Shown in pieces: positions 1 through 40,004 of a stretch of DNA of 64,000 nucleotides (position 1 is its first letter; each line of letters begins with the position of its first letter). The stretch comes from Yponomeuta sedellus. Its lineage: Eukaryota > Arthropoda > Insecta > Lepidoptera > Yponomeutidae. A program made the position numbers and the translations under genes. The stretch covers positions 23,909,714 through 23,973,713 of the forward strand of contig OW203725.1 of the NCBI GenBank assembly GCA_934045075.1, written 5' to 3'. Below the pieces are notes generated by a model. The model did not search any database. It was not told the DNA's origin and worked only from the letters and a program-made list of their open reading frames with translations.

Positions 1-86
1 CTAAAAGGATGGAATTTGACTACTTCGTTTATCCAGCGATACTTGCGAGTTTGCGACGACTATTTCTTTTTTTAATCGTGTCTCAC

Positions 87-28927
<28,841 letters not shown>

Positions 28928-29735
28928 TTCTCTTTGTGTTAGTGTACTTAGCTATCGGTCTTAGGATAGGGTTTGGGCCCTACTGTTTGGCAGTGTGAGA
29001 GCTAATCTACGCCTCGTAGACGATAAGTATGAGTGTACGTTGTTTTGTGATATTTTGAGGTGTCCTTTAAGCACTTAGACTTTATGGGAGGCATAAGTTA
29101 GTGTTTTTTTAACAATCGCTGAATAATGGCCTACTGTGCGCCTTACAGTCGTCACAATGATCATGCTTGATGGAAAGAATAAGATTTTTTTACTTTTTGA
29201 GACTGCATGAATTTAAATGCGTAAACATTGTATCCCTGAGCACTTTTAGGTACCTTCTAAAGTTGATGTTAACGGTCACGACACTAATTTATCTTTAATA
29301 AACACTGCGCATCACTATGTAAGAAGAAATCACCCGAAACATTTCCGAAAAAAAGATCGCGAACTTTACAAATAAATCGGGAACATCACACGTTGTCTCC
29401 TCCCGAGGGACCGCTTGGACTGACACATGCGTGAAAATAAAAATACAGGACCGTTTCGCTGAACGAGCGTGGATTCGACAAAACTGTAGCAATCGCGCTG
29501 TCTCAACTTCAGCTGTTGGAAAGAGTGGCACAGAGATGATATCGTGTGGTATTGTAGACCTTGTCGAGTACATTGTACGGTTTTGCAGTTGCGGTGCTTC
29601 CTAGCGAAAGTTAATTGTATTTGTCGTCGTTTCAGGGAGTTTCTGGTAAATTTACCGGTTTCCGACCGCCCCTAGGTATTCGCCAATATTTAGGCAACTT
29701 GAGTTACAATTAAGCGTTTCTTTAGATCGACGAAA
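28928..29735. promoter_or_regulatory. Upstream region of the TRIM45-like gene
   Basis: Presumed 5' UTR and promoter of the minus-strand gene. I see no clear TATA box or initiator and no coding potential. A 5' non-coding exon could lie here or further right. Confidence 0.3.
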
Positions 29736-29736
29736 C

Positions 29737-29985
29737 AAATATATATTGCGAATGTAAGTGGAAGGGCTGGTAAGGGACGTCCCAGGCGGACACACATCAT
29801 CCAAATAGGGGATGCATTAGCAAAGGGGAAGATAAAAAGTACCCGGAACCGGAGTGCGTGCATGCAAAGACTTATGAACGTTGATGAAGCGAAGGTGATC
29901 TGTCAGGATCGTGGCAAGTGGCAGTCCCTGGTCTCTGGCTTACCCCTCTGGGATACAGGCGTGAGGTTATGTATGTATGTTTCTT
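29737..29985 (+). mobile_element. LINE 3' fragment, (ATGT)-tailed family
   Basis: It contains gtggaagggctggtaaggga, then caggatcgtggcaagtggca and gaggttatgtatgtatgt. Confidence 0.7.
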
Positions 29986-30189
29986 TAATACTTTAGAAAA
30001 ATACGCTTCGCTAAAATCATTATGAAATTAGGCAGTGAACGAAAGGAACCGCGCGCGCATAATTAGACGATTGCTGAACAGAAAGAATTTAACTCAGCGA
30101 AGTTCTCAATTAAGCTAAAAGTATCTATATAGTTATAGTTAAAACGTAATTACCTTAATTCCCTACTTTGTAGAACTATGTATACTTAA

Positions 30190-30335
30190 GCGTCGCGAGT
30201 CATTAACGGCCTGCACAGAAGAGGGAATATCCCCCGGGTACTTTTTGTCCGTCGATATAGATCTCTTATAAATTGTATGGAATAACGCACACGGAGGACT
30301 AAAAGTAGGTACCCAGGGCGCCACCCAAACGCATA
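30190..30335 (-). repeat. Dispersed repeat shared with 52996-53165
   Basis: Inverted relative to 52996-53165: tcattaacggcctgcacaga, cgatatagatctcttataaa, gaataacgcacacggaggac. Family unknown. Confidence 0.55.
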
Positions 30336-30663
30336 CAAAAAAAATCATTCGACCTAACTTAGAAGCTGTTTAGAGGTAATTTTAACTTCAACTTCCCCGT
30401 GACGATAAATTATTACAGAGCATCCCTCATTTCAGTCTCGATGAGAAATGACAAGGGTGCATAGGCAAAAATAGATCCACTAACGTAATTCTCATTATCT
30501 TCCAGAATCATCCCTCAAATGCAGGGAAATTGTACGTGACATCATGTCTCACTTTGATTAAGTAAGCAGTCGTGTGTGAGGGCGTGATTTATTTAATTAT
30601 AAAAATAGGTTTGTAGTAACGAAGATCCATCAATGATCCATTACACTCACCCTGATTGTGTGG

Positions 30664-31252
30664 ATTCAAGATAATGAAATGAAATTAAAAGGTTTTATAC
30701 AAAGTCGCGCAGAAACTGCGCCTTAATGAACGTTACAATTCAAACTAGGTGTCCATTTCAAAATCTAAATCATTTTAGAGAAAAAATTAACAAAAACACT
30801 CCAAAATTGGCGGGAACAAAAGTTTATGTTTTTTTCTGGTTTTTACATTGTGTTGGCTACCTAAAGTTTTAAAGTTACTTTTCCTGACGTACATAATGTT
30901 TTAATAGATTAAACTTGACTGAAACGCGATTCACAATGTGTTCAGTAAACTTTGTGCCAAAGGGGCTACTATAACATAAAGGATTATTTATGTTCTGTGA
31001 TTATTTAGATGACAATGTTGTCTGGAATTAAAGCCAGTACAATGCATGAGTTCTATGTTTTATAATAATTATGTAAACTCTGTTAATTACATAAGGACTT
31101 TGAAAAGGGTGAGTATGGAGTTTTTTCGTAAATTTTTTCTTCAAAATGATCTAGATTTTGAATTGGACATCTAGTTTCTAACATTCATTAAGCCGCATTA
31201 TCTGCACTGCTTTGAATAAAACCATTTCATTTAATTTCATTTCAAAAGATGG
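30664..31252. repeat. Inverted pair of retroelement 3' ends
   Basis: The left arm (aaaaggttttatacaaagtc, aactgcgccttaatgaacgt) is the inverted form of the right arm (cattcattaagccgcattat, tttgaataaaaccatttcat). Single copies are at 23075, 39020, 56810 and 57055. Confidence 0.6.
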
Positions 31253-31500
31253 ATTTATTACCAAATTTGGTAATTACCTACGAAAAGTTAGAATAAAAAT
31301 GGATTTAATATCTAAGTACCTACTTACTTAAAAATAGAAAAGAATTATAATTAAATAAAATTTTATTTATATATTGAATTTTAATTTCAAAATGAATAAT
31401 TAGAATGGAAATGGACATAATAATCTATACGTAGGTACACATACTTAGTACATAACAGTTAAATGTAGGTATAACTAAAACTATTAAAGAATAGATAAAG

Positions 31501-31571
31501 TTTAAAAACCTATTTAGAGGCTAAAAATTCCACCCATGCCGGGACTCGAACCCGCGACCTCTGGCATGACT
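31501..31571 (-). mobile_element. tRNA-like SINE, short truncated copy
   Basis: It contains tttaaaaacctatttagagg and the inverted B box to cgacctctgg. Flanks aatagataaag (31490-31500) and aataaataaag (31572-31582) look like a one-mismatch target-site duplication. Confidence 0.65.
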
Positions 31572-31582
31572 AATAAATAAAG

Positions 31583-33654
31583 TTTTCGGTGAATGGTTTC
31601 CCTGTGGTTTCCCTTCTAAATTTAAATTAATTGTTGAATGAAAACGTCTTCTTCGAAAACTCAATACCTAAGTATGTACATACATTGGTCCATTACGTAT
31701 AGAATAGGAGAGTTTGAGGCGTTAATATTCCTATAATAAGCACGTTATGGTACAGTCAATAAAAAGGGACGTAATCCAGTCCCTATTTAGTATTTAGTCA
31801 TAATATGTTTAACGGTTTTTATCCCGATTATATATTATGAAATTATCATTTACCTATAGTGGTTGAATAACGATATTCCTCTCTTTCATACAATATGGAC
31901 GGATTTATTGTGCAAGTGAGAAAGCAAAGTTACCAGCTCGTTGACCGCGTCATAAGATTGTGGCTAGATAATTATGAGTTTTACTTATTATATTATATTA
32001 GGTACCAAAATACGTAGAGGATTACAATAAACTTCAGAACTGCCAACTTGATGAGATGCGTTTTTTTTTCATATTATTTTCGTTATTTTCGTTTTTTTTT
32101 TCATAGACACTTCATGGTGAACTGAGTTACTGTAAAAAAAACCTAGTACCTAAAGTACAATTTCTATAGTTACAAGTATATTGAATGTGAAATATTGTTT
32201 GAATTGAGTATCGTCAGTTTCCTAAGTACGCTGTCAAAGTATTTGACAGCGTACTTAGGAAATATATTTTTTATAATTACTTACTTTAATATAAAACTGA
32301 TAAAAAAATATTACTTGCACTTATTGACATAAAATAAATCCGTAGAAAAGTAAAATTACGAAATTTAAAGACTTTACGACATTTAAAGACTTTCAAAAAA
32401 TAACAGCGGGGCGTAAATCATTCACCGAACGGTCCGTTTGACTATCAAGACAATTTTCCGCGGGAACATAATATTATACATAGTTCAATCAATATGTAAT
32501 AGTTCATTGCTTTTCTTTGCTCTCAACCTCTCTTATATTTAATTTAAAAGGAAATATTGTACAATGTCAACCATCAAATAAGCCGCATCAAGTTTCAATG
32601 TTTTAAAAAACAATACGGGATGTTTGAAACAATACTTAGTTGTTTTTTGTAAAGTTTTGTATTTCCTAATTTAATTTAATCGATGCTGAAGGACGGACTA
32701 CAGGATTATCATCATTAGGCTGCTCATTGTGTTTGGCTAAAGAAACGTTTGCCTATGCTGAGCTTTGCATCGGAAAACGACCGGATGAGGATGTTAAACA
32801 ACGCAGATTTAAGTTTCTTCGAGGAATAGATGTTCGGAACGGAACATCCATCGGTTTTGTCTTTGATACGCTTCATGTTTCGTATTCGTGTTGGATAAGT
32901 TCGTGTAATATGCGTAGGCATCGTTATTGGTCAATCTTGGCCATGTTCTTCGAAAAATGGAAGTAAATCGTCTGAATTTGCGTGACCTGCATGTTTCTGA
33001 AGTTCGTGAAAGTAAAATACCAACTTTTTTATACTATGTTATGTATGATATTTAAAGTACCATAGAAACGGCATCACTCCTCCAAAACCAGATGTAATAA
33101 ATCAATTATTATTGTGTAAACAGTAGTAAAAATTTAGAATCGGAATTAAAATAAATTAACTATAAAATAGGACGCGCGTTGACCTAAATTTTGGCGGCAA
33201 AACACTAATGCTAATGTCAGCGCTATTTTTCGCGCGGTACGGGTATTTAGCGCAGAGACCGTTCGGAAACTGAATATTTGGACGCACTATCGTCAATAGG
33301 AAATTATTTTGAGCCTTGAACTGTAACTAATCAACAATGACAGCAATTTGTGATACGTATTTCGTTACAAAGGTGATAAGTATTTCAAGTTGCAACGGAT
33401 TATTTATATCCGCCGTATTGTTCCCATCTTTTTTGCGGATATTGATGGTACAACCATACCAAATCTAAGAACTATCACACAACCGATTTGCGAGCGATTC
33501 TAAAGCGATCCGATTGCGTACACGCTGCGACGACGCTGTACTGGCGCCGTCGCGGTGATGTCGCGATTATTAGGTACCGTCGTGTCGACACCATTTTGTA
33601 CAATGGCTTTCAACAGTCCGCCCCGCGCCACTGACGTAATATTAAAGTTAGGTA
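31583..33654. other. Intergenic AT-rich sequence
   Basis: No gene or recognised repeat seen except the hairpin at 32218. 33500-33600 is locally GC-richer (cgctgcgacgacgctgtact) without an open frame of note. Confidence 0.45.
32218..32262. repeat. Perfect 21-bp inverted repeat, 3-nt loop
   Basis: tttcctaagtacgctgtcaa plus one a, loop gta, then the exact reverse complement. Confidence 0.92.
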
Positions 33655-33995
33655 CGTCGTCAGGCTATACTAGTCCACTGCTGGACATAGCCCTCCTCTA
33701 ATGAGCGCCGTAGCGCCCTGTCTTCGGCTTGCCGCATCCAGCATCTGCCTGCAGCTTTTCGCAGATCGTCATCCCACCTAGTCGGAGGGCGTCCTACACT
33801 ACGTTTGCCGAGTCGCGGTCTCCACTCAAGGACACGTTTACTCCAACGGTTGTCGGGTTTTCGCGAGATATGGCCAGCCCACTGCCACTTCAGCTTGCTG
33901 ATTCTCTGAGCTATGTATCTGATAACTTTGGTTCTCTGTCGGATGCATTCGTTACGAATCCTATCCTTCAGAGAAACTCCGAGCATAGCTAAAGT
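33655..33995 (-). pseudogene. RTE-type LINE, C-terminal part of endonuclease/reverse transcriptase
   Basis: The minus frame reads LGVSLKDRIRNECIRQRTKV, then KLKWQWAGHISRKPDNRWSK, RSVGRPPTRWDDDLRK and ends near YVQQWTSIA. This is the conserved C-terminus of RTE-clade non-LTR retrotransposons abundant in insects. The 3' end (ggagggctatgtccagcagt) abuts a short (acg)n. The catalytic RT domain is missing, so this is a 5'-truncated dead copy. Confidence 0.8.
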
Positions 33996-35040
33996 TAAGT
34001 AAAAATAGGTACGTACTCGTACGTGTATAATCAGAGGTAACATCGTTTAGAGGTTCAATCGTCACTGATACAGTAGTCGTTTATAACAAATTTCTACTTG
34101 ATATTGAATCTTTCCAGATCCGTCTACGTACCGTATCCTATCTGCTTTCGTTTCCTGTGTCTATGAAGTATCAAAGCCAGCAGTACTGTTTCTTTGACAG
34201 ATCAATCCATTTTGCTACTGAGTGCCTAAAACGCGGGTAAATCGCTGGGTAATCGCAACGAACTCGCTGTGCAATCGCTTCGCTTTCAGTTATCTAGTTT
34301 GATACTTAGAGTGTACTTTAATCTCTAAGGGTTGATAGGCTGTAACGAATGGATCTTCAAAAGGTTTTCAGGACGATTTTAAAGGTTCTAATAATAATAG
34401 ACTAATGCTTCTAATGCTTTTTTATAACACTCTTAAGACTCTAGCTAATCGCTCTAGCATAAAACGATGATATTTCATTGAAATTCGATAGTTTACTGCA
34501 AACATATGATGCTTGCAATACATAATGTTAAGCCTCGTATAGTAAAATACTTACATATAATTAAATTATTTTGAATAAAGTTTTAATCTATCTACAAATG
34601 GATTGGGTTGTTTTACGTACTTAAACGCCGTCTCAAATTACGACCTTATATTACCCGGTCATTCTGTAGATATCTTATTACGAGTATTATTAAAATTCTT
34701 TATTGCATAAAAATTTTTGCACGTAGGTGAGCTTAGTGCTACCATTGAATTAATTCAATGGTGCTACTTAGCATATTATACCAGATAACCTAAGTTTTGA
34801 AGACAGATTAATAGCAGGTAATGCAACTTGCAATATTGAATATAAATTACTCGTAACCCTCAGACCACATTAACATTTTTCTTATTTTTTTTTATTTTAT
34901 TTATTTAAATTGTAGAACATTACAGTACATATATGACTATTTCGTTTTACAATTAGCGACTATTTTACTAATAATTTAGACATAAAATACACATAACATA
35001 CAATAAAAATTAAAATCCAATACAGTTTACACATAATTTA
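33996..35040. other. Intergenic sequence
   Basis: No gene seen. An imperfect palindrome (gtgctaccattgaattaatt and inverse) lies at about 34735-34772. Confidence 0.4.
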
Positions 35041-35137
35041 GTTTAAAAACCTATTTAGAGGCTAAAAATTTCACCCATGCCGGGATTCGAACCCGCAACG
35101 TCTGGCTATCCGTGCCAGCGCTCTACCAATTGATAAT
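35041..35137 (-). mobile_element. tRNA-like SINE, truncated at both ends
   Basis: It runs from gtttaaaaacctatttagag to cgctctaccaattg. Short flanking ataattt repeats may be the target-site duplication. Confidence 0.65.
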
Positions 35138-35832
35138 TTCGTTGTTACATTATGTTGTTACATTAATTAAAAATGTTAATATTTGCGAGCGATACAGCTT
35201 GCTCCACGTAAGAACAGCCTTAATCATAAGTACTTATTAGAAAACATTTTTCAATGTAGTAAATTTTCCTACAACTTTGAATTTTGATTAAATTTTTGAT
35301 TCACAGTATCGACACAGTACAAACATCAAGCCAAGAGTTGGAAATATCGAATATTTACAAACATGTTATACCGTTGCCTGGATTGGAAGTAGGATTAATC
35401 TACTTCCAATACTACTAATATTATACGATAGTTTGTAATTATGGATGTTTGGTACTCTTTCACGTAAAAACTACTGAATGGATTTTAATGAAACCTTACA
35501 ATAATATACTTTAGGTATACATCAAATTTATAAAGATATTGTGTGAATTATTATTATTATTTCTTATTGATATGGCAACCAGCCGATGTCGACAAATTCT
35601 GCCAAAGTCAAGTCTTGACACGAAATGAGCAAATTTTTTTTTAATAATTTTGATTTAATTTTCTTTGTGATGACTTAGGTCCGAAATATGACGATATGTG
35701 TCAAGTCGGAAAAAATCTACCCGATAAGCCTGCGCAGACGAAGTTGCGGGCACAAGCTAGTCATAATACTGTTTTTCACAATGAAAAGGACATTCCCTCC
35801 ACTTGTAGGCTGTTGTAGTAGGTACAACCCGT
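35138..35832. other. Intergenic sequence
   Basis: AT-rich. cgtaaaaactactgaatgga, then ttttaatgaaacc and a later gataagcctgcgcagacgaa resemble a degraded transposon end common in Lepidoptera; not resolved. Confidence 0.3.
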
Positions 35833-35882
35833 ACAACAGCAGAGGGACGCTTCCTCTAAAGGAAGCGTCCCTCTGCTGTTGT
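35833..35882. repeat. Perfect 23-bp inverted repeat, 4-nt loop
   Basis: The arm acaacagcagagggacgctt plus cct, loop ctaa, then the exact reverse complement. GC-rich relative to surroundings. Confidence 0.93.
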
Positions 35883-35964
35883 AATTACGAAGTGCGTCGT
35901 ATTACTGAACAAAGTACATGCCTTTAGTTAGGTACCTATATCGACAGCACATCAATATTTACCA

Positions 35965-36090
35965 TCGATATCAACCCTTGTATGACCCCACTGTTGGGGC
36001 ACGGGTCTCTTCCTGCATCGCAGGAAGGTTAGGCCATACTCCACCACGGGGGTCAAGTCCGGGTTGTGGAGGGTTGTAAGACATTTACCA
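35965..36090 (-). mobile_element. 5S-derived SINE, 3' fragment
   Basis: Plus strand: tatcaacccttgtatgaccc, then cacgggtctcttcctgcatc and gtccgggttgtggagggttg. Confidence 0.7.
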
Positions 36091-37849
36091 TGAGCGCTTT
36101 ATACTCTTAAGTGACTTTGCAACTAAGATGAATAGTTGATTGACTATTATTTGCAAAGACCCCTACACTAGACCTACTGGTGTAGTGCACGAATGTAAAG
36201 GTTGATGGGTTGTCGACGTACATACTGCCGACTCTGAGTGTCGACTGTATGTGCTTGTAGACACACACATGTTGTTCATTTGTCGAGCTTCTGCCATTCT
36301 GCCACTGACTGTTCTGCCCCAACTACACGGTGCGTAAATAACTGTACAAAGACAATGAGCCGTTTTCAGCACAAATTCACAAAGCAGTTCATAGATGGCG
36401 CTTATAGGCGTGGCCATAGAAGGACCAAAATCAATCTGTGCTACGCAAAAATCGTTGTATTTGATGGAAAATAAAGTGAAAAAAGCCTCGAACTTTTAGC
36501 CCGGATCGTGCCGCTCGTATGGGCGGTCAGTGTAATTTTACCTCTTCGTGTTAATTATTCATTTATAGCTTTATTTTGGTAAATTACAGTGTGAAAATTT
36601 ATGTAAACAATTATAGATACTTAATGTGCAGATTATATTATGTGTTAGTTCAGTGCTAGTGAATGAGTAGTTTGTGAAAATAGTGAGACAAAGTTGAAAG
36701 TAGTGTCAAAATGGCGTGGGTAATGAAATTTATCTCGTCATTTGAAAATTATGTAATATTGTCAATTTTATTATCATTATTAGTATAATAATCTGATAGG
36801 GGATTTTATGCAGATTGTAGTGATTTATAACACTTATTGCATAAATACGTAGTACTTTCTCTAATTTGAGAAATGCGGAACTATGTCCACAAAAAAATTA
36901 CGGGTTAAAGACTTGTCCCTGTACTTGTATGTGCACGCATATAATCGCCACCTATGAAGTGCTTTGTGAATTTATGCTGAAAACGGCTCATTAAAATAGG
37001 TACAGAGCAATCAGAACAATTAAACCATAGAAGATACGAAACCGCATCCACACCTCCTTATACCCCAAAAAGTACAAAATCTTTTTTTTGTACCTAAACC
37101 TAAAGGAAGGCCAATGAGACGAGATAAAGAATGTAAACAAACGGGCCGTTACTGAGTTACATTGCGATAGTGAGCGATTATTATCTGTGTCCTTGTCACA
37201 CGTATGCGGTAATGGCGTAATTTGATCGACGACAGCTGTCGTTGCGTGTTTCGTGGTACAGGAAAACTTTCAGTACGGCAGTTGTCAACATTTGGTGTCA
37301 TGCACTATTTTGTGAACTATAATAGTTCATTCCTGTTTAGATTGCGTTCGAAGTGATACGTATTTTTTCGTTTTCATTACTAAGTTTATTGTGTTTATCA
37401 ATCCGTTACTGTTAGTTTTCTTGTTGATTTTTGCTGTTATTGTAATTAGTTGTTGGTTTTAATTATAGAATCACAGCCTGGCCGATCTAGGTGAATCATG
37501 TTTGTCTTATACAGACGACAGCGATTAGAATAATGAATCCGAAATTTGTCTATAATTTATTCAAATAAAAATGTTTAGAACCCCTGAAACTTTGTTTACA
37601 TTATTTATCTCGTCTCATTGGCCTTCCTTTAGGTATTGTTAACCGCTGTCAGTTGGTTTAAGTCCACAAGCTTCACGTCTTATACGTGTAATAAATGATT
37701 TATCTATCTATCTATAAAAAAAAACACGGATAGCTGTCAACTGTAATTAAACAGGCTATTTGTATAGTCAAAAGAACATCAACCATTACGCCTTTTACTC
37801 TACTCAGTTACGTTACAGGCAACGTTGCAACTAAATTGTAAAGACCCTA
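36091..37849. other. Intergenic sequence
   Basis: No gene seen. The sequence ggccaatgagacgagataaa (37110) recurs inverted at ~37605 (tatctcgtctcattggcctt), flanking ~480 bp; this could be an unclassified inverted-repeat element. A short (atct)n tail is at 37700. Confidence 0.4.
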
Positions 37850-38200
37850 AGCGACGCTAACAAGCGCCAATAATGGAATAAAAATCATGACTAGTTTTGT
37901 TATACCTACGTTTTTATCCAAAAGTGACCATGAGAAAGACTAACAACTGTGATAACTATTTTTAGAACCTACAATTCAACAGAACCTAGGATCAACAATC
38001 TAGGACTGTGATTTCCGCCAAAAACGGCCGTTTTTAGCGGAAATCGAATAAACTACATTCTAGGATGTAACAAAAACATGATCTAAAAATAGTTACCACA
38101 TAATATTAAGATTTATCATGTTTACTTTTTAAAAAGCCGTATTATAAAACAATTTACGAATTTTATTCCTTTGGTGGCGCTAGTTAGCGCCCCTTACCGA
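37850..38200. mobile_element. TIR-bearing MITE with palindromic centre
   Basis: Left arm gcgccaataatggaataaaa and right arm ttttattcctttggtggcgc are inverted. A near-perfect palindrome sits in the centre (38012-38043, tttccgccaaaaacggcc and inverse). Relatives are at 53380-53700 and 63205-63660. Confidence 0.65.
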
Positions 38201-39892
38201 CTTATAGGTTGACCCTGTTGTTGACTTTACGACAACCCAATTACATTGGTGAGACAGAAAAAAAAAGATTCTCGACAGAAGCGCGGCAAATCGAGTAAAA
38301 ATCTGCGTGTGAACGTACCTAAAGATTCCAACCACCCACCGTTGTCAAATCGTTGGCTGTATGAGCATTTCTCTAGCCTGCGTTCCTATGTCAGTTGTCA
38401 GTTTGCCATTTTTTTTTTTTTAATTGGTTTAACGGCTCTGGGTACAAGCCCTTTTAAGCCTTGCTTCGCTTGTCAGTTTGCCACTTTGACCATTATTGCC
38501 AGATGAGGCGATTTATCGTCATTTCGGGTGTATCGGAAGTTGAAATATAAATTGCTATTCAAGCGTAAGTACAGTACTACACATCATAAAAGTCACTCCG
38601 GGAATCTACGTTCGCGCAGACTAGGAAGAAGTGTAACGAAAGTACCCGAAGCTATAAGTACATTCAACATGATCTTTAACCGATACGGTTAAGGTGCAGA
38701 ATTGATTGCCGCAGTAGCGCTACCTATTTCGCTCTCGCTAATATTGCCAAACTAATAGTCACCTGCATCGATGACGTTGAATCAACCAATAGCAACAAAG
38801 GCGCGCGGCCTGCCATAAAATGAAACTATCTGATTGCTCGATCAACTTGCCGCACATCCAAAATTTGGTCATCTACGCAGGTACATCCGCGAGACTTATT
38901 TCTTGTGTAGCACTGTACCTAATCGTATTTAAATTTATCGATTTAACCTCCTTAGTCCCGACCTCCAAATTAATAATGACGAGGAGTAAAATGTGTTTTT
39001 GAATTCATATTCATTTGAAGAATATTTTATTCAAAGTAGCACAGTTAAACTTGGTGTTCATTTCATAATCTAGATATTTCATACGGGCTTATTAATTTAT
39101 AAAGACACGTGATTTCTTAAAAATCCCGCTTACTGGGATTAAAATTTTACAAGGAAAAGACGTGGGTAACAGATAAAATAAACTGCCTGAAGTGCTATAG
39201 AGGAATCGTGTTTTATTAAATAAGGAAGTTAGTCTTTTCAAGGTACCTACTTAATTAACCGACTTTACATAATTGTACTAAACCCTAGAACTCTAACCAT
39301 TAAATTGGCTTTAATTCCATACTTACATCTTTACCATCTAAACTAAACAATCCTTATTGTCGTTATAACACTTTTAGAACAAAGTGTGCTTTACACGCTT
39401 CTTGAAACTTATTATATCTGCAGGCATCTCATTGTTGAAACATGTTCAATGCCACATAAAGGATTTATTAGCCTTTGTGGCGCTGTAAGCATTCGATAAT
39501 TTATCGTAAAAAAAGGTTTTCTTATTTTATAAAGTTTTAACATTTAGAGAATTTAAAAAAAACAGCTGCTTTACAAACTAATATAATAGCTTTGCTAGGT
39601 ATTTAAAAAAAGACATTATATTGAGGTGATTCAGGCTCCGAAACCGAAACCACACGATTTTTGGACTGTTTTTACAAATTCTGGCGATATTCGCTAGCCA
39701 ACGTCTGGCAATACAGACTTTGACAGTTAGTTTTTTTTAATGCAGTTTGCGTTTGCTTCGAAAGTGTGGAGTGTGTCTCGCGTTGAATTTTGATGAAATT
39801 CAATTAAAAAAGCTATGTTTATAGTAAATAGTGACTGATAAACCCGTATCAGTGTATAGGCTAAGGCGATACGATCGACTAGTATCCTAGAA
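38201..39892. promoter_or_regulatory. Upstream region and 5' UTR of Hs2st
   Basis: AT-rich. A small inverted-repeat element (39108-39226) and a retroelement tail (39005-39100) lie here. The 5' UTR start is not resolved; sequence from about 39717 to 39892 carries no retroelement. Confidence 0.35.
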
Positions 39893-40004
39893 ATGTTGAA
39901 CATTCACAAGATATGGCTACTTTCTTGCGTCTCAGTTATTGCTATCATAGTTTTGTACTTTCAATCCGAAATAGCTCGTCTAGAGGAATCGTACTACAAA
40001 CTAG
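39893..40004 (+). CDS. Hs2st: Hs2st exon 1, signal-anchor
   Basis: ATG in context gaaATGt. It encodes [20 protein letters not shown] then [17 protein letters not shown], and ends one base into a Glu codon. Donor ACTAG|gtcagt; the intron is only 77 bases and ends ttgtctttcag. Confidence 0.92.

Noticed and set aside
33729..33992. 87-residue plus-strand frame
   Set aside because: Antisense of the RTE reverse-transcriptase C-terminus.
35833..35882. microRNA precursor
   Set aside because: The stem is perfect and only 23 bp with a 4-nt loop, shorter than a normal pre-miRNA; no mature-arm asymmetry can be judged.
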